Below are positions 1 to 9,799 of a DNA stretch of 29,392 nt, piece after piece (within the stretch, counting starts at the first letter, position 1; every line of letters starts with the position of its first letter). The notes below the pieces were generated by a model. It saw nothing but the letters and a program-made list of their open reading frames with translations, was not told the DNA's origin and did not search any database. Source of the DNA: Smittium mucronatum (taxonomy: Eukaryota > Kickxellomycota > Harpellomycetes > Harpellales > Legeriomycetaceae); the NCBI GenBank assembly GCA_001953115.1, contig LSSL01003226.1, positions 1-29,392 of the forward strand. Reading direction: 5' to 3'. Position numbers and translations under genes: made by a program.

Positions 1-150
1 GGAAAGCAATTAAATTTACGCTATTTTGGGAATAAAAATTACTTATATTTATAGATCGACATTTTTAGAAAATATGCATGCATTATTTGTTTTTTGTTAC
101 TGTTTTAAGTAACATCCAAACAACCATAAGCCGATTTAAGTTTTTTCTAA

Positions 151-155
151 GACAC
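151..155. repeat. Target-site duplication, left copy (GACAC)
   Basis: GACAC directly precedes the left LTR and is repeated directly after the right LTR at 5167-5171. Five bases is a usual duplication size for Ty3/Gypsy integrases. Confidence 0.85.
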
Positions 156-449
156 AGTGATGGTGAAAACACATCATTACTAATTTGTTTACTAAAAATA
201 GATGAAAGTGATTTTTTCCACCTATCGTGGTTTTTTTTAACATCTTTCAAATAATTTGGTAAAGAAGAATTCAAGTCCTATACGAGGACTTATAACGCAA
301 TTAATTGCGAAGGAACTTTTTATCTTTTATCTTTTTATCTTTAATACAAAAACATAACCTTTATTATTTTAAATAAAGAAAACTTAAAACATCATTTTCC
401 TATTATTCCGGCGAGCAACTCGAAGTATAAGAGGGAAAGAGGAAAAACT
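156..449 (+). repeat. 5' LTR, 294 bp, ends AGT...ACT
   Basis: It matches 4873-5166 base for base except at 187, 248 and 422. Ends are AGT and ACT, a 3-bp inverted repeat, rather than TG...CA; the flanking duplication fixes these ends. It contains AATAAA at 372-377 as a possible polyadenylation signal. It also holds two adjacent palindromic segments: an AAGTCC/GGACTT stem at 273-291 and a perfect 14-bp palindrome CGCAATTAATTGCG at 296-309. Transcription presumably starts inside the LTR, but no clear TATA box was found. Confidence 0.95.
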
Positions 450-465
450 TGGCGTTATCAGCACC
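450..465 (+). promoter_or_regulatory. Primer binding site for minus-strand DNA synthesis
   Basis: TGGCGTTATCAGCACC begins directly after the LTR. TGG complements the CCA end of a tRNA. The implied tRNA would have discriminator G and acceptor 5' strand GTTATCA. This is not the usual initiator-methionine match; a G discriminator fits for example a serine or asparagine tRNA, but the exact tRNA is not decided. Confidence 0.7.
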
Positions 466-540
466 AAACAAAAAAATATATAATAATAATAACAAACCAT
501 ATATATATATACATATATATATACAACAAATTAAGACACA

Positions 541-1359
541 ATGTCAATAAGTTTTGAAGGATTACCAAATAAATTCACTGGTGATAACACCAATGAAGAG
601 GACTTTGGAATCTGGAGAGATAAGTTTAGTTTAGTTGCTACCATTAAAGGGTGGGAACCAAAGCTTAAACTGCAAATTCTCGAACTATGGTTAGAAAAAG
701 CCGCACTGAAATGGTTCAGGAATTATAAACTGAATAATCCTGAAACAAACTTAGAGAAGGCATTGGAAGGACTTGGTGGCGCATTTTCTAAAAAAAAACA
801 AGGAAGTGTAAAAACCTTAATGGAGATGTCTGCGAAATCACGCGAAACCATCTCCGAATTTAACAACCGGTTTAGGAGTTACTTGGGACTTATACCAACA
901 ACTCACATAACCGACGAGCTAATCAAGGACACCTATCTCACCACTTTATCAACACTTGATAGAGAGATATGGTGGAAGATTGCTCAAACAATAGCGCGGA
1001 AAACATCAACACAGATTATGGACGACGCTGAAACACTGTCGAAGATCAAGGAGCGATATGACGCAAATCCTGGAGAAGAAGGATATGAACATCCATCCCA
1101 AGAAAAAATTACAAACTTGGATAAGGCATTCAAGGAAACGACAAAAAACTCAACAGACCCGGTCGCCGACTTAGCAAAAAGCTTGGGAGAGCTAGTCCTG
1201 CTAACAAAAAAGGGCATCGAAGTCACGCGAAGCTTGGTGACTTGTCAAAATTGCAACCGAACAGGACACATGACTGCCGAATGCTACTCAAAGAAAAATT
1301 CGCGAAGGAGCGAAACAACAAAAGGGAACGCACCGAAGAGGAAAAAACTGCTCTTTTAG
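541..1359 (+). CDS. gag: Gag of the Ty3/Gypsy element (capsid plus CCHC nucleocapsid)
   Basis: 272 residues from ATG at 541, about 90 nt after the LTR, the first long ORF of the element. Residues about 20-160 have the pattern of the retrotransposon Gag (capsid) domain, including the A-x-x-W-F segment, a sensible F-x-x-x-F helix region and the S-E-F-N-N-R-F stretch. A CCHC zinc knuckle lies at C235, C238, H243, C248 (nt 1243-1284), which binds RNA in packaging. A basic tail follows before TAG at 1357-1359. The product should assemble into cytoplasmic virus-like particles. The pol frame overlaps it in -1 phase from 1125. The frame is intact, so this copy could still make Gag. Confidence 0.93.
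   Translation: MSISFEGLPNKFTGDNTNEEDFGIWRDKFSLVATIKGWEPKLKLQILELWLEKAALKWFRNYKLNNPETNLEKALEGLGGAFSKKKQGSVKTLMEMSAKSRETISEFNNRFRSYLGLIPTTHITDELIKDTYLTTLSTLDREIWWKIAQTIARKTSTQIMDDAETLSKIKERYDANPGEEGYEHPSQEKITNLDKAFKETTKNSTDPVADLAKSLGELVLLTKKGIEVTRSLVTCQNCNRTGHMTAECYSKKNSRRSETTKGNAPKRKKLLF
1143..1149 (+). promoter_or_regulatory. Candidate -1 ribosomal frameshift site A AAA AAC (gag to pol)
   Basis: In the gag frame the codons read ACA AAA AAC, giving the canonical slippery heptamer A AAA AAC. The -1 frame is open from 1125 into pol, so slippage here would yield Gag-Pol. A second heptamer of the same type, A AAA AAG, is at 1206-1212 (codons ACA AAA AAG). A less canonical A-run (G AAA AAA C) is at 1341-1348, near the gag stop. 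Which one is used cannot be read from sequence alone. Confidence 0.5.
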
Positions 1360-4300
1360 CACTAGATGGAGACGAGGAAAAAACAGAAGAGAGCATAGTT
1401 GCCATCTCTTCATCGAAGAGAATGAACTTAGGCTCTCTAGTAAACAATGATTATTCTGGTCTAGGTAAGAGACCAATATCATTGATAAACGAAGGATCAC
1501 GGGCTATCAGAGAAACAAGAACACCAGCACCAGAGCCCAAGCCAAAATCAAAGACGAAACCCAGAGCGACAAGGCCGAGTGCTATTCCTAGGAGAATCTT
1601 GGACGCGCCCGCCCCGATTTCGAATGCAGAGTTGTTAAGGCTAGTTCCAAGCCTAATAACTTCTGTCTCAAAGGAATTTAACGATTTCAAGAAGGCAGCG
1701 AAAGGGAAGTTTCTGCTTTATGGGACACAAGAAAGCAGCAGTTTGCCCAGAACTTATGTGGTGGTCACTGTCAATTCGAGATCTATTCCAATGTTCATAG
1801 ACACTGGTGCTGAACGGTCAATAATAGATAGTAGAATGGCGAACCTTCTACAAGCCTCGATTAAGCAGCTTGACAAACCACACAGGATAAAACCTGTTAA
1901 CGGACCCAGTATATCCTTAGAATCTTATACAAAACTACGTTTAGGGTTTGAAGAGGATATTTTTGTAGAAGCAAAGTTCTGCGTCATAGAAACATGTGCA
2001 GTGGGTTTGCTTTTGGGAATAGACATATTAAGCGAAATAGGAGCTAGGTTAGATTATAATCTTTGCTCCCTTACTTTTGAAAACAAAGGCGAAGAATATT
2101 CGACCCAATTGTACTCAAAACGAGAGATAGAGTCTCTCGAAATCTCCGAGAACGAGGTAGACAGTGAATCTGACTACGACGACCAGGAAGGTGAAAGACT
2201 AGTTCTACTATCTACAATAAACCACGACTTAAAAAAAGGTTTAGGACCAATTGAAGGAACTCAACAAAAGGTCAGTAAAGAAAAAATCAAGATAATGTTA
2301 ACAAATCGCTCAGGATTGTTTGCTGAGAAATTCGATAAATTACCAGGAATAATCAACAGCACGTTCGAAATTTTATTGACTCAAGGGAGTACCCCAATTA
2401 AAAGCTACCTCAGACGATATTCTCCGATAGAGAAAGAGGTCATAAGAAAAGAAATCGAGAGGATGCAGGAAATAGGAGTCATAAAAACATCTAAATACCC
2501 TTGGGTTTCACCAATCTGTTTAGTAAAAAAAAAGGATGGCGGTTATCGCTTTTGTGTGGATTACAGACAGTTAAACGCTAGAACAATAAAGGACAAATAC
2601 CCTTTACCTCGCATAGACGATTGTTTGGACTCATTGACGGTAAAACGTTACCACTCCACCCTTGGTTGTATCAGCGGATTCTGGCAATGTAAGATGGATC
2701 CAGAAAGTAAGAAATACACAGCATTCATATCGCCATTTGGCGTATACGAATTCCAGGTGGTTCCCTTTGGGCTGACAAATGCACCCGCGCATTTCTCAAG
2801 ATTGATTATAAGAATCTTAGCAAAATATCTATTCGAATTTGTAGTAGTTTACTTGGATGATATCTGTGTGTTCTCAAACTCTGTCCAGGAGCATTTAGGT
2901 CATTTAGAAACTGTATTCCAGGTACTGGAAGAGAATACTGTAAAACTTAACCGAGATAAGTGTGCATTTTTTATGGAAGAATATAAATATCTAGGCTTTG
3001 TAATTACAAAAGAAGGAATTTCTCCAGACCAAGACAAATTCAAGGTCTTGAGAGGATTGAAGCCTCCTAAAACTCTAAAAGAAATAAGATCGTTCATGGG
3101 GTTATCTTCGTACTTCAGGAAATTTATTCCCAATTTTTCCGATACGCTGAAACCTATACTCGACCTTATGAAGAAAAATATTAAAATAATATGGACAGAA
3201 GAATGCCAATATGCATTCAATACGTTAATCAAAATACTGTCGGAGAAACCGTTGCTCAAGTACCCCGAAAACGACAGACCATTCATACTTTCGACGGATG
3301 CTTCTTCCTATGCCTTAGGAGCACTGTTAGAGCAAGCCGACAAAAATAATGAGGTACGCCCAGTAGCGTATTATTCGCGAAAGTTGACTGCCGCAGAAAG
3401 AAATTATAGTGCTTATGAGAAGGAGGGACTAGCGCTTGTTAGTTCCATTAAACACTTCAGATGTTACTTGCTAGGAAATCTTTTCACAGCATACACTGAT
3501 AACTCAGCAGTGTCTATGTTGTTTAAGGAATCAGAACCAACAGGAAGAACCGCGAGATGGCTGAACTCATTAAGTGAATTCAGGTTTGAAATAAAACATC
3601 GAAAAGGTGAGGATAACATTGTAGCCGACTAATTATCGAGAGAAGGCTCTGCATCCCTATACGCTTCTTTTACTAGCAATTTGCTGGATACATTCGATGA
3701 GATAAAAGACTTTTTATTTGAAGACGGAATACAGGCGAGAAACAGTAAGGAAAGGCAAATAATAAAAAACTACCGGATCATCGACAGAAAACTATACAGG
3801 GTAACAAAGAAAGGTGTTAAAGCTGTCCTTGAAACCTATGAGGAGTTGGTTTCACTTTTGGAAGGACTGCATGATCGACTGGGTCACCCACGTTTCGAAA
3901 CGACATACGAGTGGGTCAAAGAGCGCTTTTGGAGACCATTTCTATACAAAGAAGTTAAGCATTATACCAAAAGCTGCCTGAAGTGTCAGATGTTTCAAGT
4001 AAGAAAGCCGAAGTATGAATTTTCGGGACAATCAACTATTTCAGGCATCTTCGACGTCTGGTCAATGGATTTCATGGGGCCATTCGAAGTATCAGCTCAA
4101 GGCAACAGATATATTTTGAGCGCCATAGAACATCTCAGTGGATTCCCATATAGCGAAACATTCCCCTCTCAGACAAGTGAGAATGTACTGAAGTTTCTCA
4201 AAAACCTCTGCGCACTTTTCGGAGTACCCAAAGAAATTCTTTGCGATAACGCAGCCTATTTCAAATCTAAGTTGCTCCTAGATTTTACAAAAGAAACAAA

Positions 4301-4857
4301 AATAATTATGAGATTTAACGTGGCATATCAACCTGAGTGGTTCGAAAGAATCGAAAGACTAAACGGGAGAATAAGACAATCACTCAATAAAACTTGCCAT
4401 CCAGATTTCTCTAACTGGGATAAAGAATTACCCGCAATATTACTACTAATAAGATCACAAAAGAGCGCTTCAACCGGCTACTCTGCATCTGAACTCTTAT
4501 ACGGCGTAACCACGAGGCTCCCCATAACAAACGAAAATAAATCCAAACAAAGTATTGCGATGAGGAAATTCTAGATTTTACCTTTACATGGAACTAGAAA
4601 AATGAGGGAACAAGAATCAAAATCAACATTTAGCGTAGAAAAATTACAGAAAGGCCAGTTCGTAATGTTACTGCGAAAAGAGTTACGGAAAACTGCGCCA
4701 TTTCCAAAGGCGTTACCAAGATACTTAGGCCCCTACAAAATTGAAGAAGTAATAGAAAAAAATATTTACAGGTTAGAAACCGAAAATGGAAAATTTTTAA
4801 CAGTTCATATTTCTAGACTCAGACCCTATACAGCCCGTTTTTTTGGGAAAAAAACTC

Positions 4858-4872
4858 AGGAAGCGGGAGGAG
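4858..4872 (+). promoter_or_regulatory. Polypurine tract (plus-strand primer)
   Basis: AGGAAGCGGGAGGAG, broken by a single C, sits directly before the 3' LTR. It also encodes the last residues of pol, showing how compact the element is. Confidence 0.8.
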
Positions 4873-5166
4873 AGTGATGGTGAAAACACATCATTACTAA
4901 TTTCTTTACTAAAAATAGATGAAAGTGATTTTTTCCACCTATCGTGGTTTTTTTTAACATCTTTGAAATAATTTGGTAAAGAAGAATTCAAGTCCTATAC
5001 GAGGACTTATAACGCAATTAATTGCGAAGGAACTTTTTATCTTTTATCTTTTTATCTTTAATACAAAAACATAACCTTTATTATTTTAAATAAAGAAAAC
5101 TTAAAACATCATTTTCCTATTATTCCGGCGAGCAACTCAAAGTATAAGAGGGAAAGAGGAAAAACT
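4873..5166 (+). repeat. 3' LTR, 294 bp
   Basis: Second copy of the LTR, offset by 4717 from the first, with differences at 4904, 4965 and 5139. It provides the TGA that ends pol at 4875-4877 and repeats both palindromes (4990-5008 and 5013-5026). Confidence 0.95.
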
Positions 5167-5171
5167 GACAC
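5167..5171. repeat. Target-site duplication, right copy (GACAC)
   Basis: Matches 151-155. Removing the element would join the flank ending TAAGACAC to CAATTTTTTT. Confidence 0.85.
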
Positions 5172-6334
5172 CAATTTTTTTTCAGCGAATATAGAAAATT
5201 GATATAATTGGATGTTATGTCATCATACCAATTTTTAAAAATAATATATGACTCATGAACAATGCTGACTAGTAGATTAGATTTATAGCATCAATTTTTT
5301 TTTAAAAAAAATTATCTTAGTAACCTTTGGATGTTATCACTTCATAGATATTTGGATCTAATGTATCCGTATTTTTCCTTAAATGTAAAAAGGCTACACC
5401 TATGCTATCATAAAAAAAACTAATTACTATGCTTAACTAAATCCCAAAAATACATCGAAAACGATTTTGATCCAGCTTACTCATTCTATCATACTTAAAT
5501 CAATATTGGAAAAGAAGAAGGGTGAATTGCTAGTTTCGAATCCTGAGGTTCTAATTGCGAATATGAAACTTCAAGGAAAAAAATAAGTCTTTTAATAGGG
5601 TTTAATTCATAGAATTTATATAAATAAGTCATTTAAGAATATATTATTTTGGAGATGATAAATTATGTTAATTAGAAATAAAGACATCTGAATATGCATT
5701 AAATTCGAATAATCTTCTAGCAATAAGAATTAAAAAAAAGCGTTAGAAAAAAAAAACTTAATTTCTTATTTAATTTTTCAAAAAATTCAAGATTATTTTT
5801 AGTTCAGGGATATTCTGACATATTTTAAGATACGGTAATTATGATTTTATGAAAATAAAAATGAATGCTATTCAGTTTATATGTGTTTGATATTTCTTAC
5901 CTACTATTGCCAATCTATTTTCAGATTTCACCTAAATGAAATTAAAAAAATTCTGAAACTTTTCATAAACCTCGTTTTATTTTTAATAAAAATGATTTTA
6001 ATTAAAAAGTCTCATCTTAATTGAAAAAAATTGTGTCTTTTATAAATATGATAGTTGTATTAACTCATAGTTTAATATCTAATTTTTAAAAAAAACATTC
6101 AAATAGATGAATCGTGATTATTTAACCAAAAAAAACATTAATAACTGAACATTTACCTAAAAAAAATCGAATAAGAGGCTGCTGTTTTTTTTAATGTTTC
6201 TTGGTCTTCCAGCTAATCTTTTTTGATGTATCAGGGTAATGCTAATAACTCATTGAAGATTTTTTTTTGAGATACCAATATAAGTGGGCACATTTTTTTT
6301 TTAGAAAATTATAGCAGCTGAAAAACAAATCTGT
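5172..6334. other. AT-rich spacer, no gene recognised
   Basis: Long A and T runs with stops in all frames. The 11-mer TTGGATGTTAT occurs at about 5210 and 5326, too short to define a repeat. A T-loop-like GTTTCGAATCC near 5534 has no matching A box or acceptor stem, so no tRNA is called. Confidence 0.5.
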
Positions 6335-7787
6335 CTATTTAGTTACTATATTACTTAAAAAAAGAAAGTTGTGTTTAAAAAATTTGTCAATAAGATCATT
6401 AAAGGTCTTAAATTGCAAATTGCTAAATTTAAGTGAAATTCTTGCAACCAAATTCATTTCAAGCTCGTTTTCGGACACAAAAAAGACGTTTTTTTCTTTC
6501 AAAACAGATACATGATTCAAAAAAATCTTTGATCACTGGATGTAACAATATTTTTGTAATTTATTTTCTTGTAGTACGTAATATATTAAACATCAGCATC
6601 TTTAATAACTTCAATAGATGTTTTTAAAAAGTCGACTATTCTAGTTTATTTCCAAGACTGATATCGGTCCTTAATGGTTCTGTTGCATCTTTCAAGTCCA
6701 TTTTTTGTTGATGGACTAAAGATGAAATATCCCTCATACCAGTTTGAAGTGGTTTTTAAATATCCATCGACAATTTTAGATATTATTTCAGCCAGTCCCC
6801 CAAAATGTGCCCATTTTATCATGAAGATATTTTTTCCCTTTTCGAAAATTTCAGGCGTTAAAAGCATCTGCATTCTCAACAAATCATTAAATAAAATTTG
6901 GCTAAAATCTTTGCTTTTTCTTTTTCCGATTATTTTCTTAAAATTTTTGGCTACATGAAACCAACAATATGTTTTCAATTCGAATTTTCCAAATTCGTAT
7001 GAAGCGTTTTTTATCTGCTTAGCACAATCTGAAATAATATTTTAATTTTTGAGCTTAGGTTTTCTTTTTCCAATCCTTTTTTTAGGGTATTAAACACCTG
7101 TAAATAAGAATTTTTATTGTCGCTGCTAACAATAGAAATGGATATCGGAATTAATTTCTGATTTACGTCTGTAATTCCTGAGAATATAACGGATAATTTC
7201 CATAAAACAGCTTAAAATTTGATCCACATGTAAATTAGTGGCTCTGGATAATGTCATTATTAGTTTCTTTTATAACACAGTTACCATCAAATTTTCTATA
7301 TTAGATGACAAATCAGCTACATATGGAATATATTAATCTATTTTTTTCGAGAACTTTATGCATATTTCTTCAAAAAAATCAGTCGTAGCTGGACTCATTT
7401 TTTGATTTTTTTTCTTTTGTAATAGTTCACAGTAGATTATATTAAATTAATGTCAATGGGATTACCATCCTTTTCCAATTTTCTCTTAATCATTTTAGAC
7501 TTTATACCAAGTTTGTGTAATTCCAAAATCTATTTTTTGTGATCAATAATTTCATTTGTAACGCAGATATCGCAGTGATCATTTCCTTGATATGAAGTAA
7601 TTCTGCCATCATAAAATCTGTCGATTCTTAATCTAAAAATACATACGTTATCTTTAGAATTTATACATCGGTAAAATGTTTTAGCGCATTCTTTTAGCTC
7701 ATTTGAATAATTCGCTCTCAAAAAATCCTCGATTTTTTTATACAGCTCATTCCCCACCAAAGCCCATTCAAAAATAAACCTTTCCAT
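6335..7787 (-). pseudogene. Mutator-like (MULE) transposase relic with FLYWCH-like N-terminus
   Basis: Reading on the minus strand from ATG at 7787, the first 85 residues (7787-7530) contain a FLYWCH/WRKY-GCM1-like zinc finger pattern: T-F-Y-R-C, then C-I-F-R-L-R-I, then D-H-C. After TAG the similarity continues through frame shifts and stops. A core strand pattern I-F-S-G-I-T-D-V is near 7164-7191, followed by Y-L-Q-V-F-N-T-L (about 7081-7110). An open run from about 7041 to 6646 holds I-S-D-C-A-K (probable second acidic residue), the MULE signature C-W-F-H-V-A-K-N and N-G-L-E-R-C-N-R-T-I-K. A last piece, 6520-6335, fits the C-terminus. The protein would cut and paste its element in the nucleus, but this copy is clearly dead. 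No terminal inverted repeats were found around it. Confidence 0.8.
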
Positions 7788-8802
7788 TTTTAATATAATG
7801 TATTATAATGTTTCAAAAATTTAGATTTAATAAAGTATAATTTTTTAGCTAGTTAAGTAGCAATGGAATTATTTTAGTGCGTATTTAAGAAAAATAAATA
7901 TCTTTTAGATGATCAATAAAAGTATAAATATAAAAAATTGATTTTTTTAATCACGAAATTACATGTTTGCATCAAGCATAAAAGTATATAATGATTAGTT
8001 TAAATTTTTTTTGAATATTTATAACAAAAAATCTTTATTTTTTACTTTACTCTTTAACAGGAGTAAATTTTTAGCTTAGAGGTTCTTAAAAACAGTGCAT
8101 GTTTTTATTAGTAGGAGCTTAAAATGGTGATGTTTTTTAAAAAATAGCTTTTTTTTTTACAATATTTCTATTGGGAGAATAAAACTGATCTTTTTTCTTA
8201 AATTGGTTGTATTATGAAATAATTTCCTTATTTTTATTAAAACTAAGTAGGTATTTATAGAAAATGTTGAAAGCTTTCATGATTTCAACAATAATCTTTT
8301 TTTGAAATCTTCTGATGGGGGGTTTTTTTTTTCATGATACAGTTATAAGTTTAAAGAAATGTTTTTAGTGGTGAAAAATTAGAAAATCTATATGATAGTA
8401 AAGACAGAAATAGTGGCAATAAAAACAAAAATAGTAAAATTAGTAAAATTTATTTCTCTTTGGATTCGCTTTGTATTAAAAAAACTCTCTGTAGATAGCA
8501 AAGTTCTCAGATTTCCAGAACATAAAGAAAAAAAATATTCGCTATTTTCCTTTGAGAAGCACTTAGTTCTTTCAGTTCAGACAATTTACACAGCTTATCT
8601 ACGACTTATTTTCCTATTAATATTAAACTGGGAATATATAGTTCAATTTATTCGATTTTCCTAACTGTGTAAAATAAGTTCAATTGAAATAAAGATAAAG
8701 ACAAAGGTTAAATCAAAGAATATGAGGTTATAAAAGATCAATATTAGGTTTGAGCTCACGATATTCCGTCGTTGCAAACTTCTTGTCACCAAAAATAGAC
8801 TA
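7788..8802. other. AT-rich spacer, no gene recognised
   Basis: An open frame at 8392-8664 (90 codons, plus) is rich in K, I, L and F with no motif and is probably chance in AT-rich DNA. Nothing else stands out. Confidence 0.45.
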
Positions 8803-8945
8803 TGATAAAAATTAATTTAGATTGTTGCTATATATACGCACCCTTTTTACTATTTCACACCCATAACAAAAAAATATTTTCCAATTGGCCATTTTTTTAT
8901 TACATTCTCACCACTAATTGGATAATATTGTGTTTATATTTTCAT
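8803..8945 (+). repeat. Left terminal inverted repeat of the FAR1-type MULE
   Basis: It pairs with 12050-12190 in inverted orientation, with identical blocks of 19 and 12 bp plus ACATTCTC, separated by small gaps. Overall identity is perhaps 70 percent by eye. A 60-codon open frame across it is not considered a gene. Confidence 0.65.
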
Positions 8946-9799
8946 CAATTAATAAAATTTAGACCTAATTTTAATTTTTATTGATAAGAGCTTGTATTAA
9001 CACCTAATAGAACATAAAGGAAAAAAATCACCAAAATTTCCATAAAAAATTACAATAACAATCGAGAAGCTTGAAAGCTAGAAGATGAAAATCTAGAGTT
9101 TATAACGAAAATCCTAAAAATAAATATAAAATAATATTCCGGAAAAAACGAAATTCAATTCTTGGGTCCAGATTAAATTCATTAATCTCTTTTTTTTATT
9201 TTATTAAACTTTTTTAAATATATTTACAAGGGGTTTCAATCCATTTCCCACCTTTCTTGTTATTCTATTAATGAAATTTTTAAGTACATATTTGATGAGA
9301 TTTCTTACCCCTTAGTTGTGCAGAAAAAAAAGCTAAATATCAATACTTGGTATTTTTTACATTAAATATTTGACTTTAAAAACATTAAATTTTCGATTTT
9401 TTTATTCTATTTAGCCAAAGGTAGTCAAATCCGATAAAAGATGTGGTTTAAGACGTCACAGAACGGGTCGAAAGGGTTTTCAAGCATAAATAAACTCTTA
9501 TTTTCCAATAATTATTTTATCATTAGTTAAATATCCTTTAATAGAACCAATATTGAAAAAATAATTTCAGAGAAGATTAAAAATCTGGTCACTCACTAAT
9601 ATATATTAATCGATTATTCTTGCAAATTTTAAAAAATCAGCCGATCATGTAATTGTAAGTTATGATTTTTTTGTTTTTTTCAAAAAAGAGATTCAAAAAA
9701 AGATTTAAAACGAAGTTTATCTTTTCATTTGATATTAGTTTATAACTTCCTTATCATAATTAATGTCCCTGAAGCTTATTTTTCATATAATTTTTTAGG

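Larger units (their letters stand above)
1125..4877 (+). pseudogene. pol: Pol polyprotein (protease, reverse transcriptase, RNase H, integrase), two in-frame stops
   Basis: The frame is open from 1125 in -1 phase to gag, with no obvious ATG at its beginning, so expression by frameshift is likely. Domains in order: aspartic protease with D-T-G-A (D codon 1800-1802); reverse transcriptase with Y-L-D-D at 2850-2861; RNase H with acidic residues at 3297, 3423 and 3498; integrase zinc module H (3870), H (3885), C (3975), C (3984); integrase core D (4068), D (4245), E (4353) with D-x35-E spacing; and a GPY/F-like segment near 4728. TAA at 3630-3632 interrupts the conserved V-A-D-x-L-S-R segment at the RNase H end, and TAG at 4572-4574 lies between integrase core and the GPY/F part. 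The same frame resumes after both. The final TGA (4875-4877) lies inside the 3' LTR. All catalytic motifs remain; only the stops break it. Confidence 0.93.
156..5166 (+). mobile_element. Ty3/Gypsy LTR retrotransposon, near complete, recently inserted, pol interrupted by two stops
   Basis: The element is bounded by two direct 294-bp repeats and flanked by the 5-bp duplication GACAC (151-155 and 5167-5171). Order inside: LTR, primer binding site, gag, pol (protease, reverse transcriptase, RNase H, integrase), polypurine tract, LTR. Integrase lies after RNase H, which is the Ty3/Gypsy order rather than Ty1/Copia. No chromodomain is visible after the GPY/F-like module and there is no env-like ORF. 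The LTRs differ at 3 of 294 positions, so insertion is recent relative to the decayed elements nearby. Two nonsense codons in pol suggest that this copy cannot make full Gag-Pol without readthrough, although proteins could be supplied by other copies. Confidence 0.96.

Noticed and set aside
83..274. Minus-strand ORF repeated at 4797-4991
   Set aside because: Both lie largely over the LTRs and reproduce LTR sequence; no motif, so antisense shadows of the repeat.
2900..3286. 128-codon minus-strand ORF inside pol
   Set aside because: It is antisense to conserved reverse transcriptase and RNase H sequence.
5500..5560. tRNA-like T loop (GTTTCGAATCC)
   Set aside because: No A box, anticodon arm or acceptor stem can be drawn around it.
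8392..8664. 90-codon plus-strand ORF
   Set aside because: Low-complexity K/I/L/F composition in AT-rich DNA with no motif; likely chance.
8802..8984. 60-codon plus-strand ORF
   Set aside because: It coincides with the MULE left inverted repeat, which explains the sequence better.
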